A stretch of DNA of 64,000 nt from an uncultured Paenibacillus sp. GTDB taxonomy: Bacteria; Bacillota; Bacilli; Paenibacillales; Paenibacillaceae. A program made the position numbers and the translations under genes. A model generated the notes under the pieces. The model was not told the origin of the DNA. It did no database searches and saw only the letters and a list, made by a program, of their open reading frames with translations. How positions within the stretch are numbered: the stretch's first letter is position 1; each line of letters opens with the position of its first letter. Shown here piece by piece: positions 24,998 through 32,983 of this stretch. Where the stretch lies: contig CALAWP010000033.1 in assembly GCA_937895345.1 (NCBI GenBank), positions 99,357 to 163,356 on the forward strand, written 5' to 3'.

Positions 24998-27862
24998 TTA
25001 CGTGGAGATCGGGCCCCAAGGCTTAAAGACGGCCAGGTCGCCGGCCATCGTCCAGACGACGGTCCCGTCGGTCACCGTCGCTCCGGGCGCGGCAGGCCAT
25101 ACAGGCTGCCTCGTGCCTGTCGTGCCGGCTGCCGCCGCCTCGTAGACGTACGACCCGGCGTATACGACGTCGCCCTTCGCTTTGACGGCGCCGGCCGACC
25201 AGGCGGTCCTGCTCGCAATGCCGGCTTTGACGCAAATCCAGCCCGCGTAGCCTCCGGCGGCCGGCGCCGCATGACCGTAAACGTCGCCGCGGAACCAGCG
25301 GCCGGAATCGGGAGGAGCGGGCCCTTCCTTGGCCGGATCGTAATCGATGACGATGCCGGCTTCGGGAGCGGGAAGCTGGATGCCGGCATAGACGTTCCGG
25401 GCATCGGCGAACGTTCTGACCGCCCGTTTGACCGCCGGGTTGTAATATTGGAGCGCAAGCCTGCCGGAGCCGGCATATTGGATGGAGCTGTTTGTCAAGA
25501 ACAGGCTGACGGTTCCCGCCACATTAAACACATTGGTCAACAGATACAGGAATCCGGCGTTCGAAATTTCGATGTCGCAGCGATCCGCTTCGATCCGTCC
25601 GTAGCCGGTATTGAACTCGCTCTGGAACAAAAATCCGGCCGTCTCCGCCAAGATCCGGCAATGGCTCAGCTTGGTGACGGGCGATTCTCCAGGGGTGTTG
25701 ATGTTGCCGACCTTGACGACGGTATCGGTCAATTTCGAATCGCGGATGAGCGCCGTTCTGCTTTTGACCGTGTAGATATGATTGTTGAGCAGACATTTGA
25801 CGAACCGGCAATCGTCGAAGACGACCGTTTCCGCTTTCAGCTTTTCGTTGCGGGTCTGCATGCGGACGTTGACGTTCGTCATGACCGTTTGGCGAATATC
25901 GCCGCTGCGAAGGCCGATCTCCCGCTGCGGGCCGATGCATTCAAAGTAGCAGTCCTCGATCCGGTTGGCCGTCACGTTCGGACTGGCGGCGCCGGCATAG
26001 TTGGCTGTCCAAATAAAGCGGTTGCCCCGGCATATCGTCCGGTCGTCGTCGGGCAGGGCGAAGTTGTAGCAGTCGACAATCGTATTCCTTTCATAAAATA
26101 CGCGGTAGCCGTTGCCGGCCATGCCGGAATTGTAGGCGTGCACAAGCGTATTGTTTTCGATATGAACGTGGGCCGCCGAAGCGTACGCCGTCATCAGGCT
26201 GATGCCGGTCTGGCAGCGATACAAGTAATTGCGGTGGACGTTGGCGGCATGAAGCGTATACAGCACGATGCCGTTGCCGGTCATGTTGTAGAAATGATTG
26301 TCTTGCACGTCGACCGTCCAGCAGCCGGCCAACACGCCGTGATGCAGGTTGTAAAACAGGTTGTTCTCGATGACGCAGTTGTCGCCGTAGGAGTCTTCCT
26401 GGTTGATGCCGTAACGGGTCGAATCGGGGAACAGCGGCTTGCGGTCGAGAAGGCCGGTGCCGTCGTGCAAGATGCAGTGGGCGATCCGGTTGTAATTGCC
26501 GCCCAGCGTAATGCCGCCCCGGTGCGTGTTGTAAATTTCGCAATGCTCGATCGCGTTGTGATGGGGAGTAAGTCCGAACTTCAGCGTCATTTGCATATTT
26601 TTGAGCGCCGACGTTTCGTTGCGGAACAGAAACCGGAGCTTGCGCGCACCGGGAGGAATGGAAATCGGCGTATATATTTTTTTGCCTTCGTAGGCGGAAA
26701 TAAACGCATTGTCCGCTCCGTAGTAGAAGACGTCGGCTTCCTTGGCCGTAATTTCGGTCAGCCGCGCATATCCCGCGCCAGCGATTAGAAAGCTGTCGTA
26801 GCTTCCGGCAGGCAGGCTGATCAGCTGGGAGACGAGCGTCGGGCCGGTGGCGGCCTTCAGCGCGCCGGTGCTGCGATCGATGTCGCTTGCGGTCAGTCCG
26901 AGCCCGAACTCCGCCATTTCGACGTGAGAGGAATTTTCGATCGAGATGTTGTCGCCCATATAGCTGGATACGCTGCAGTTGCGGATTTCGCAATGGGAGC
27001 TGCCGTTGGCCAGCATAATGCCGTACGTCCATTCGACCGCCGCTTCCGCCGCGTTCGAGAAGCTGCGGTCTTCCTTGCAGCCGATCAGCTTCAGATTGAC
27101 GACGCGGGCGTTGACGGCTTTTTGGATCAAAATGCTGATCGCATACGACTTCTGGGACTGGCTCGGAAAATTGTAATAATCGGTCACCCCTTCACGAAGA
27201 TCGAAGGGGGATTGCCGGTCCGAATCGTAGATGACCTTCAGCGTCGAGCCGTTAAAGTCGACGGTCAGACGGCTGCGGTCAATCAGAATGGACCGGGGAT
27301 AACAAATGGCATAGCTGCCCGTCGGAAGCACGACGGTCCGATACCGGTTGTCCGCCGCCCATTGAATCGCTTTGTTGATGCCTTGAATGTTGGCATCCGC
27401 CCGCAAATAGTCGGCCGTTCCGTAAGGCTTGGCCGGGAGGCCCGGCACGATGCCCCAGCGGTCCAGCTCGACGGTATACGTTGAACCGCCTGCGGCGCCG
27501 CCGGCAGGCCCTGCCGGTCCTTGCGCGCCTTGCGGTCCCGGCGGTCCTTGCGGCCCCGCAGGTCCCGGCGGTCCTTGCGGTCCCGGCGGTCCTTGCGCGC
27601 CTTGCGGCCCTGGCTGCCCCGTGGGTCCCGGCGGTCCTTGCGTGCCTTGCGGCCCTGGCTGCCCTGCGGGTCCCGGCGGTCCTTGCGGCCCTGCCGGCCC
27701 GGTCGGGCCTGTGGCGCCAAAGCCGTCCGGCAGCGCCTCCCGCCTGATCTTGCCGGTCGACGTGTCCGCAATGCGCTGCAGCGCCGTTTGCAGCGCCGAA
27801 TCGTCGTACACCCGGATCAGCTGTCCGTTCACTTCAATAAAGCCGTTGGATACGGAAGACAT
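24998..27862 (-). CDS. collagen-like protein with right-handed beta-helix domain
   Basis: This 954-residue protein has no signal peptide. Residues 1-48 form a capping segment, residues 49-121 are 24 uninterrupted Gly-X-Y triplets (GPTGPAGPQ type), and residues 122-126 are a Gly-rich link. A long pectate-lyase-3-like parallel beta-helix follows (GTADYLRADANIQGINKAIQWAAD, then repeated IENNLFYN/VHRNYLYR-type rungs). The C-terminal domain (about 870-954) contains VYEAAAAGTTGTRQPVWP, seen in phage tail and surface proteins. It could be a spore-surface or tail-fibre-like adhesin, or bind or process the EPS. ATG 27862 has AGGGGTGA upstream. It runs opposite to the EPS operons. Confidence 0.8.
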   Translation of the reverse strand: MSSVSNGFIEVNGQLIRVYDDSALQTALQRIADTSTGKIRREALPDGFGATGPTGPAGPQGPPGPAGQPGPQGTQGPPGPTGQPGPQGAQGPPGPQGPPGPAGPQGPPGPQGAQGPAGPAGGAAGGSTYTVELDRWGIVPGLPAKPYGTADYLRADANIQGINKAIQWAADNRYRTVVLPTGSYAICYPRSILIDRSRLTVDFNGSTLKVIYDSDRQSPFDLREGVTDYYNFPSQSQKSYAISILIQKAVNARVVNLKLIGCKEDRSFSNAAEAAVEWTYGIMLANGSSHCEIRNCSVSSYMGDNISIENSSHVEMAEFGLGLTASDIDRSTGALKAATGPTLVSQLISLPAGSYDSFLIAGAGYARLTEITAKEADVFYYGADNAFISAYEGKKIYTPISIPPGARKLRFLFRNETSALKNMQMTLKFGLTPHHNAIEHCEIYNTHRGGITLGGNYNRIAHCILHDGTGLLDRKPLFPDSTRYGINQEDSYGDNCVIENNLFYNLHHGVLAGCWTVDVQDNHFYNMTGNGIVLYTLHAANVHRNYLYRCQTGISLMTAYASAAHVHIENNTLVHAYNSGMAGNGYRVFYERNTIVDCYNFALPDDDRTICRGNRFIWTANYAGAASPNVTANRIEDCYFECIGPQREIGLRSGDIRQTVMTNVNVRMQTRNEKLKAETVVFDDCRFVKCLLNNHIYTVKSRTALIRDSKLTDTVVKVGNINTPGESPVTKLSHCRILAETAGFLFQSEFNTGYGRIEADRCDIEISNAGFLYLLTNVFNVAGTVSLFLTNSSIQYAGSGRLALQYYNPAVKRAVRTFADARNVYAGIQLPAPEAGIVIDYDPAKEGPAPPDSGRWFRGDVYGHAAPAAGGYAGWICVKAGIASRTAWSAGAVKAKGDVVYAGSYVYEAAAAGTTGTRQPVWPAAPGATVTDGTVVWTMAGDLAVFKPWGPIST
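27503..27718 (-). repeat. Gly-X-Y coding repeat of the collagen-like gene
   Basis: Twenty-four 9-bp units, mostly coding GPQ, GPP, GPA, GQP and GAQ, make a GC-rich direct-repeat tract. Larger 18-54 bp blocks (for example GPPGPQG...) recur, so copy number could vary by slippage without loss of frame. Confidence 0.85.
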
Positions 27863-27891
27863 CGTTCACCCCTCGTTTCGCTGTTGCGGCA

Positions 27892-27912
27892 ATGATGGAT
27901 TATGTCCATCAT
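27892..27912. promoter_or_regulatory. 8-bp inverted repeat upstream of the collagen-like gene
   Basis: ATGATGGA-TTATG-TCCATCAT is a perfect 8-bp dyad with a 5-nt centre, 30 bp upstream of the collagen-like start codon on the minus strand. It has the size of a repressor or activator site. It does not resemble the SinR-type box. No convincing sigma-A promoter accompanies it. Confidence 0.35.
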
Positions 27913-28010
27913 ATGCGCCGCGCCGGAGGGACGCGCATGCGGCTGTACGGGCAAGCGGCCTAATCTTTGTTGGCAAAAAAACATTTCGAACGACGAAGGA
28001 GCGAACCACG

Positions 28011-28985
28011 ATGGAAAATGTGTTGATTTTAAGCGCCGGCAGACGGGTAGAGCTCGTAGAGTGCTTTCAACGGGCGGCGCGCAGACTCGGAGTCGACAGC
28101 CGGATCGTCGCGGCGGACTGCTCGGATACGGCGCCGGCGCTTTATTTTGCAGACCGGAAACGTCTGCTGCCCCGCATATCCGATCCCCGCTACATCGACG
28201 AGGTTATCCGGATCTGCAACGAAGAGCGCATCGCCCTGATCGTCCCGACCATCGATACGGACCTGCGGCCGCTGGCCCGGAACAAAGCTTTGATTGAAAA
28301 CGAAACGGGCGCGAGGCTGCTGGTGTCGGACGAAAGCGTCATCGCCATATGCAGGGACAAAATCCAAACGCAGACGTTTTTGGAACGGCACGGCTTCGGC
28401 GTCCCCCGCATGCACGCGCTTGAGGAAGCAAGACGCGGGGACGCGGGATTTCCGCTGTTCATCAAGCCGAAATCCGGAAGCTCCAGCGTGAACGCCCATC
28501 AAGTGAACGACGCCGCCCAATTGGAGCTGTACGCCGGACTGATCGCCGACCCGATTATTCAAGACTTTATGGAGGGCGAGGAATATACGGTCGACGTTTT
28601 TCTCGACTTCGAAAGCCGCGTCATTACGGTCGTGCCGAGACTGCGGCTGGCCACGCGCAGCGGGGAAATCGCGAAGGGCCGAATCGTGAAGGATCGGGAC
28701 ATCATCGAAGACGTCAAGTCGCTGATGGACGTTCTGAAGCCGATTGGCCATATTACGGTGCAGCTGATGAAAACGGACAAAGGCATCCAATATATCGAAA
28801 TCAATCCGAGGTTCGGCGGAGGCGCGCCGATGAGCATTCAGTGCGGGGCCGACTCGTGCGAGCACTTGTATCGGCTGCTTCAGGGAGAAACGCTGGCCTA
28901 TACGGAAGCGTATCGAAGCGAGTTGACCTTTTTGCGGTTCGATGGCAGCATCTGTCTGGATGAGCGGATGGAGGTTGTCCGGTGA
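28011..28985 (+). CDS. ATP-grasp carboxylate-amine ligase-like protein
   Basis: This 324-residue protein has a CarB/PylC-type layout. The N-terminal pre-ATP-grasp fold is NVLILSAGRRVELVECFQRAARR. The central ATP-grasp has FPLFIKPKSGSSSVNAHQV (ATP lysines), DFMEGEEYTVDVFLD, and the metal ligands in YIEINPRFGGGAP near residue 270. Such enzymes form amide or carboxylate-phosphate bonds on small molecules. ATG 28011 follows AAGGAG. It is coupled by a GTGA overlap to the HAD gene, so the two likely form one pathway, perhaps making an amino-acid decoration for the EPS. The substrate is unknown. Confidence 0.8.
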   Translation: MENVLILSAGRRVELVECFQRAARRLGVDSRIVAADCSDTAPALYFADRKRLLPRISDPRYIDEVIRICNEERIALIVPTIDTDLRPLARNKALIENETGARLLVSDESVIAICRDKIQTQTFLERHGFGVPRMHALEEARRGDAGFPLFIKPKSGSSSVNAHQVNDAAQLELYAGLIADPIIQDFMEGEEYTVDVFLDFESRVITVVPRLRLATRSGEIAKGRIVKDRDIIEDVKSLMDVLKPIGHITVQLMKTDKGIQYIEINPRFGGGAPMSIQCGADSCEHLYRLLQGETLAYTEAYRSELTFLRFDGSICLDERMEVVR

Positions 28986-29653
28986 TCAAGGCCGTTGTGT
29001 TCGACTTGGACGATACGCTGATCGCGGAGCGGGATTACGCCAGAAGCGGCTATCGCCATATCGCCGGCGTAATGGGCAGGAAGCTCGGCTTGCCGGCGGA
29101 ACAGGTATTCGGCCTGTTGACGGAGCTGGCATCGGCAAGTCCGCTGCGGCTGTTCGACCGGCTTCTGGAGCGGCTGGGCATGCCGTACGAAAGCAAAGAT
29201 ATCCGGGAGATGGTAGATGAGTACCGGAACCATAAGCCGGACATCGCCTATTATGATGACGTCCTGCCTTGCTTGGCCAAACTGAGGGAGAACGGCGTAC
29301 GCATCGGCATTATAACGGACGGCTATGCATGCGCGCAGCGGAGGAAGCTGGAGGCGCTTCGGGCCGAGGAGCAAATGGACCATATCGTCGTGACCGACGA
29401 GCTCGGCGGCAAAGCGTATTGGAAGCCCCATCCGCAGCCGTTCGAGACGATGCGCGACCGTTTGGGCGTGCAGTTCGGCGAAATGATGTATGTCGGCGAT
29501 AATCCGGAAAAGGACTTCTACATCGGAAGCCTGTTTCCGATTACGACGGTGCGCATAAACAGGGACGGGTATTACCGCGACCGAAACTACTTGAACGGGG
29601 TACGAGAGCACGCGGCGATCCGCGGGCTGGAAGAGCTGCCCGGTTTATTGTGA
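28982..29653 (+). CDS. HAD-family phosphatase
   Basis: This 223-residue haloacid dehalogenase-like hydrolase has motif I VVFDLDDTL (residues 5-13), a helical cap, motif II IITDG, a lysine in GGKAYWKPHPQPF, and motif IV YVGDNPEKDF with the metal-binding aspartates. It probably dephosphorylates a sugar phosphate or other small molecule. It starts at GTG 28982 overlapping the stop of the ATP-grasp gene. A 221-bp gap with a SinR-type promoter follows. Confidence 0.85.
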   Translation: MIKAVVFDLDDTLIAERDYARSGYRHIAGVMGRKLGLPAEQVFGLLTELASASPLRLFDRLLERLGMPYESKDIREMVDEYRNHKPDIAYYDDVLPCLAKLRENGVRIGIITDGYACAQRRKLEALRAEEQMDHIVVTDELGGKAYWKPHPQPFETMRDRLGVQFGEMMYVGDNPEKDFYIGSLFPITTVRINRDGYYRDRNYLNGVREHAAIRGLEELPGLL

Positions 29654-29783
29654 GCGAGTGCGCTGTAAGTAACAAAATCAACATTGCAGCAACGCGGAGT
29701 TCCGTATCCGCGAATGGGGGCCGCGGTTAGGGCAGCGACGGACAGAGCAGCGCCGCCGTTCAGCCGTGTCGGACCGACGGAGC

Positions 29784-29812
29784 AAGACAAAAGAAAAAAT
29801 CTGTGTTATGAT
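29784..29812 (+). promoter_or_regulatory. galE promoter (extended -10)
   Basis: A weak -35 AAGACA (29784..29789) and a 17-bp spacer precede TATGAT (29807..29812), which carries the extended -10 TGT immediately upstream. The SinR-type operator D1 begins at the next base. Confidence 0.6.
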
Positions 29813-29860
29813 GTTCTCTATAAAGAACAAAAAACAAATCAAATGTTCTCACTAAAGAAT
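29813..29860. promoter_or_regulatory. SinR-type operators D1 and D2
   Basis: D1 is GTTCTCTATAAAGAAC (29813..29828), the closest match here to the Bacillus SinR consensus. D2 is GTTCTCACTAAAGAAT (29845..29860), 32 bp or three turns later, with one arm mismatch. Together they span the transcription start and leader of galE. Confidence 0.7.
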
Positions 29861-29874
29861 TTGGAGGCGGTAAG

Positions 29875-30918
29875 ATGACGGTGCTGGTTACGGGAGGAGC
29901 AGGGTACATCGGGAGCCATACGTGCGTGGAGCTGCTGGAGGCGGGCAAGCGGATCGTCGTGGTCGACAACCTGTCGAACAGCCGTTACGAGGCGGTGCAG
30001 CGGGTTGGCGAAATTACGGGCCGAGACTTTCCCGTGTACATCCGCGATCTGATGGATAAAGAATCGCTCAGAGCCATATTTCGCGAGCATCCGATCGAAG
30101 CGGTCATCCACTTTGCGGGTTTGAAAGCCGTCGGGGAATCGGTCCGGCTGCCGCTGAAGTATTACCATATTAACCTGATGAGCACGATCTCGCTTTGCGA
30201 GGTGATGGAGGAATTCGGCGTACGCCGCCTAATTTTCAGCTCTTCCGCGACCGTCTACGGCATGCCGGAGGAAGTGCCGATCCAGGAGAGCGCCCCTCTC
30301 GGCGCGGTCAACCCGTACGGGCGGACCAAACAAATGATCGAGCAAATGCTTCAGGAGCTGACGGAAGCGAATCCGGAGTGGAGCGTAACCGCTTTGCGTT
30401 ATTTTAATCCGGTAGGCGCCCATGCCAGCGGCCGGATCGGGGAAGATCCCGGCGGCATTCCGAACAATCTGATGCCATATATATCCCAGGTAGCCGTAGG
30501 GCGCTTGAAGGAAGTCGGCGTGTTCGGCAACGATTACGATACGCCGGACGGAACGGGAGTGCGGGATTACATTCATGTGGTCGACTTGGCGCAGGGCCAT
30601 TTGAAGGCGCTGGAGATGCTGAAGCGACAATCCGGGCTGAACGTGTACAATTTGGGGACGGGACGCGGCTACAGCGTGCTCGAGATGATCGAGGCTTACG
30701 CCATGGCTTCGGGCCGGCCGATTCCGTACCGGATCGCGCCCAGAAGGCCGGGCGATATCGGGGTCTGCTTTGCGGATACCGCCAAGGCGAACCGGGAGCT
30801 GGGGTGGCAGGCCGTGCGCGGCATTCAAGAAATGTGCGAGGATGCCTGGCGGTGGCAGTCGGCCAATCCATACGGCTACGAGCGCAAGCGGTCCGGGCTG
30901 TATTCCTTTCCGAACTGA
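29875..30918 (+). CDS. galE: UDP-glucose 4-epimerase
   Basis: It interconverts UDP-glucose and UDP-galactose for EPS synthesis. The 347 residues open with the NAD motif TGGAGYIGSHT and have VDNLSNS, the catalytic FSSSATVYG and Tyr/Lys in NPYGRTKQM, and the GalE-specific RYFNPVGAH. The C-terminus (GYERKRSGLYSFPN) is slightly longer than in E. coli GalE. Ribosome site GGAGG lies eight bases before ATG. Operators D1/D2 put it in the same regulon as the EPS operons. Confidence 0.95.
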   Translation: MTVLVTGGAGYIGSHTCVELLEAGKRIVVVDNLSNSRYEAVQRVGEITGRDFPVYIRDLMDKESLRAIFREHPIEAVIHFAGLKAVGESVRLPLKYYHINLMSTISLCEVMEEFGVRRLIFSSSATVYGMPEEVPIQESAPLGAVNPYGRTKQMIEQMLQELTEANPEWSVTALRYFNPVGAHASGRIGEDPGGIPNNLMPYISQVAVGRLKEVGVFGNDYDTPDGTGVRDYIHVVDLAQGHLKALEMLKRQSGLNVYNLGTGRGYSVLEMIEAYAMASGRPIPYRIAPRRPGDIGVCFADTAKANRELGWQAVRGIQEMCEDAWRWQSANPYGYERKRSGLYSFPN

Positions 30919-30935
30919 AGGCAGGAGGTGCGGCG

Positions 30936-31997
30936 GTGAGCCTCGTATCGGTTATCGTTCCCGTCTACAACGCAGGACGAAAGCTTCACAAATGCATCCA
31001 GTCCGTGCTCGGCCAAACCTATGGAGATTTCACCCTTATTCTCGTAAACGACGGTTCGACGGACGACAGCCTGCGGATTTGCCAAAGCTATGCGCGCGTC
31101 GATGCGCGCATTCGTCTCCTCGACCTTCCGGCGAACAGGGGGAGCTCCGCCGCAAGACGGCGGGGCATCGAGGCGTCCGATTCGCCTTATTTGTTGTTTG
31201 TCGACGCGGACGATTGGCTGGACCGCCGCATGCTCGGAAAGCTCGCGGAAAAAGCGCAGGCGAGCGGTGCGGATATCACCGTATGCAACACGTGGCGGGC
31301 TTTGGGCGGCAGCTCCGTAATCGTCAAGCGAAACTCCTCGCCTTATTTGAATAATGAAAGGCTGTATGTCGGCGAAGAAATCAAGAGCGAGCTGGCGGCG
31401 GCCTATTTGCACGGCCATCCGTTTCCCGCGGCCATGCATGCCAAGCTGTACAAGCGGGAGCTGCCCGCAGCGTGCGGCGCGTTTGCAGAAAGGATTCGTT
31501 TTTTTGGCGACGATCTCTACTGCAATCTGGAAATGTTTCTGCAAGCCGAAAGCGTGCTTGTCATGCCCGAACCGCTTTATTATTACCGGACCGGGGGGAG
31601 TACGAGCCGTTATATGCCCGATCTGTTCCGCGACGCCGCCGCCGGTTACGCCATCCAGAAGGAGACGATCGAACGGCATTATCCCGACAGCCGGCTGCGG
31701 GAGCTGGGAGGCGCCAGCGTCATGCTGCTCAATACGCTGCTCACGTGCTTGCGCAATTTGCACGACGGCCCAATGGACGGGAGGCAGCGCCGGGAAACGA
31801 TGCGGACCTACTGCCGGGACGCCGCCGTGCTTGAATGTTTGGAGCATGCCGCGGCGGCCCGGTATTTCGATCCGGCGCTTCTGGAAGCGATCCGATGCGG
31901 GGATGCCGAATATTTGGATCGAATCGCCCGAAAGCTGCATCGAAAGCACGCCGGCAGGCGGTTGTTATTGAATGCGGTTGCAAAGATAACTTTCTAA
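30936..31997 (+). CDS. GT2 glycosyltransferase
   Basis: This 353-residue inverting GT-A transferase begins LVSVIVPVYNAGRKLHKCIQSVLGQ, with LVNDGSTDDS and FVDADDWLDRRM. AMHAKLYKRELP and FFGDDLYCNLEMF are features shared with the other EpsJ-like genes here. GTG 30936 follows GCAGGAGGTG by seven bases; the longer open frame upstream is galE read out of frame. It is in one operon with galE and is the last gene of the EPS block. Confidence 0.84.
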   Translation: MSLVSVIVPVYNAGRKLHKCIQSVLGQTYGDFTLILVNDGSTDDSLRICQSYARVDARIRLLDLPANRGSSAARRRGIEASDSPYLLFVDADDWLDRRMLGKLAEKAQASGADITVCNTWRALGGSSVIVKRNSSPYLNNERLYVGEEIKSELAAAYLHGHPFPAAMHAKLYKRELPAACGAFAERIRFFGDDLYCNLEMFLQAESVLVMPEPLYYYRTGGSTSRYMPDLFRDAAAGYAIQKETIERHYPDSRLRELGGASVMLLNTLLTCLRNLHDGPMDGRQRRETMRTYCRDAAVLECLEHAAAARYFDPALLEAIRCGDAEYLDRIARKLHRKHAGRRLLLNAVAKITF

Positions 31998-32001
31998 CAA
32001 A

Positions 32002-32008
32002 TTCGACA
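32002..32008 (-). promoter_or_regulatory. possible Spo0A box upstream of sinI
   Basis: TTCGACA is the exact complement of the 0A box TGTCGAA and lies about 205 bp upstream of the sinI start. Spo0A~P activates sinI in B. subtilis. A 7-mer of this kind will occur by chance several times in 64 kb, so only its position makes it notable. Confidence 0.3.
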
Positions 32009-32133
32009 AATAGAGAAAGTATATCACAAAATTTGGAGACAGAAACCGACAGCAAATGCATTCCGGATCGGCTATCATAAATGGTATGAGATGGTTGAAC
32101 TGGCCATTTATTTATGATTTGGGAGACGAGGAA

Positions 32134-32208
32134 ATGCGTTTAGTACCTGGGCACCTTATAACGCATGGAGTCAGTGGTGCAACCGGCCCCAATGAAACGG
32201 GGGATTAA
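32134..32208 (+). CDS. possible 24-codon leader ORF before sinI
   Basis: An ATG after GGGAGACGAGGAA opens a short frame reading MRLVPGHLITHGVSGATGPN and ending ETGD-stop, five bases before the sinI ATG. Its last codons cover the GGGGG that serves as the sinI ribosome site, so its translation could couple to or gate sinI. No family is recognised. It has no signal sequence, and chance occurrence is quite possible. Confidence 0.35.
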   Translation: MRLVPGHLITHGVSGATGPNETGD

Positions 32209-32213
32209 GGGCA

Positions 32214-32375
32214 ATGACACACTTTTTTTCGGACAACCAGCAACCGCTCGACGGGGAATGGGTGGAGCTGATGCTCTATGCGAAGTCGAAAGGACTGACA
32301 AAAGAAGAAGTGCGTAAAATATTGCTCATATTGCGGGAACAGGAAGAAGCGGTCGTACAAGAGAGCGCTGTATAA
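32214..32375 (+). CDS. sinI: SinI-like antirepressor
   Basis: This 53-residue protein has LDGEWVELMLYAKSKGLTKE and EVRKILLILREQEE. It lines up with B. subtilis SinI (EWVELM..AK....EE.RK.LLL). SinI binds SinR through this two-helix segment, breaks the SinR tetramer and lifts repression of matrix genes. It lies convergently with sinR, separated by 12 bp, whereas B. subtilis has sinI-sinR in tandem. It is too short for most ORF callers. A purine-rich site (GGGGG, 32199..32203) lies ten bases upstream. The tail EAVVQESAV is unlike Bacillus SinI. Confidence 0.88.
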   Translation: MTHFFSDNQQPLDGEWVELMLYAKSKGLTKEEVRKILLILREQEEAVVQESAV

Positions 32376-32389
32376 CATTATACAGCGCT
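32364..32389. terminator. 12-bp perfect inverted repeat between convergent sinI and sinR
   Basis: AGCGCTGTATAA (32364..32375) and TTATACAGCGCT (32378..32389) are perfect complements with a 2-nt centre, and they overlap both stop codons. No long T-run follows on either side, so it is a weak bidirectional terminator at best. It would make the two convergent mRNAs share complementary 3' ends. Confidence 0.5.
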
Positions 32390-32717
32390 ATTGGCGGTTG
32401 AATTTCCATTTGTTGAATTCCAAAAATTCTTTAAACTGTTCCTTGCTAACTCCCGAAGCCATCGCTTCCTTTACGAGCTGCTCCCATTCGCGGTCCAGCT
32501 TCTCTTCCGCCTGGTCAGGCTGCTCGCTGCCCACGAACTCTTCTACAGGAACGTTAAGCACCTCTCCTATTTTCTCCAAAAACTGAATCGAAGGATTTTG
32601 CTGAAGCCCTCTCTCGATCGAGCTGAGATAGGATTTCGCGACGCCGGCCCTTTGGGACAGCTCGGTTAGCGATAATCCTTTGCGCTTGCGAAGAGTCTGT
32701 ATGCGTTGTCCGATCAT
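32388..32717 (-). CDS. sinR: SinR master biofilm repressor orthologue
   Basis: This is a 109-residue DNA-binding repressor. The N-terminus IGQRIQTLRKRKGLSLTELSQRAGVAKSYLSSIERGLQQNPSIQFLEKIGEVLNV is nearly B. subtilis SinR, and the C-terminal dimerisation domain LDREWEQLVKEAMASGVSKEQFKEFLEFNKW matches too. The frame is open further upstream, but ATG at 32717 gives MIGQRI, has GGAGGATATTCCC before it and fits the 111-residue family length. It should bind the GTTC-N8-GAAC boxes found at five promoter regions. The adjacent sinI supplies the antagonist. Confidence 0.93.
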   Translation of the reverse strand: MIGQRIQTLRKRKGLSLTELSQRAGVAKSYLSSIERGLQQNPSIQFLEKIGEVLNVPVEEFVGSEQPDQAEEKLDREWEQLVKEAMASGVSKEQFKEFLEFNKWKFNRQ

Positions 32718-32830
32718 GGGAATATCCTCCGTGTCTGCTTTAACGGCGAGGCGGGTCTGGATTGGAATAGAAGAATGATGCTTCGCCTCCATAGGACAGC
32801 GATACGCCGTTTGCGCTTACTGTTATATTG

Positions 32831-32860
32831 ATTATATGAAAAAAACATAATCCGGCGCAA
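32831..32860 (-). promoter_or_regulatory. candidate sinR promoter
   Basis: On the minus strand TTGCGC (32855..32860) and a perfect -10 TATAAT (32831..32836) are 18 bp apart, about 115 bp upstream of the sinR start. No operator overlaps it, which fits constitutive sinR expression. Confidence 0.5.
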
Positions 32861-32946
32861 TATATCAATTGCAGTTTTGGAAGTCCCGATTGCCCGTCTC
32901 CCGGGGGAGTTCGACACGGTTCTGCGCAAATCGAAGCAATAACGTA

Positions 32947-32975
32947 TTGACAACGGTACGCTCGGATGGTAAGCT
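32947..32975 (+). promoter_or_regulatory. candidate promoter of the lasso peptide operon
   Basis: A consensus -35 TTGACA (32947..32952), a 17-bp spacer and a poor -10 TAAGCT (32970..32975) are followed at 32984 by operator E1. A second, unrecognised promoter nearer the coding start remains possible. The sinR-lasso intergenic region (32718..33186) contains no gene. Confidence 0.45.
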
Positions 32976-32983
32976 ATGACCGA

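Noticed and set aside
27503..27718. Repeat tract considered as a CRISPR array or tandem noncoding repeat
   Set aside because: The units are 9-bp codon triplets in frame with the Gly-X-Y protein, with no spacers.
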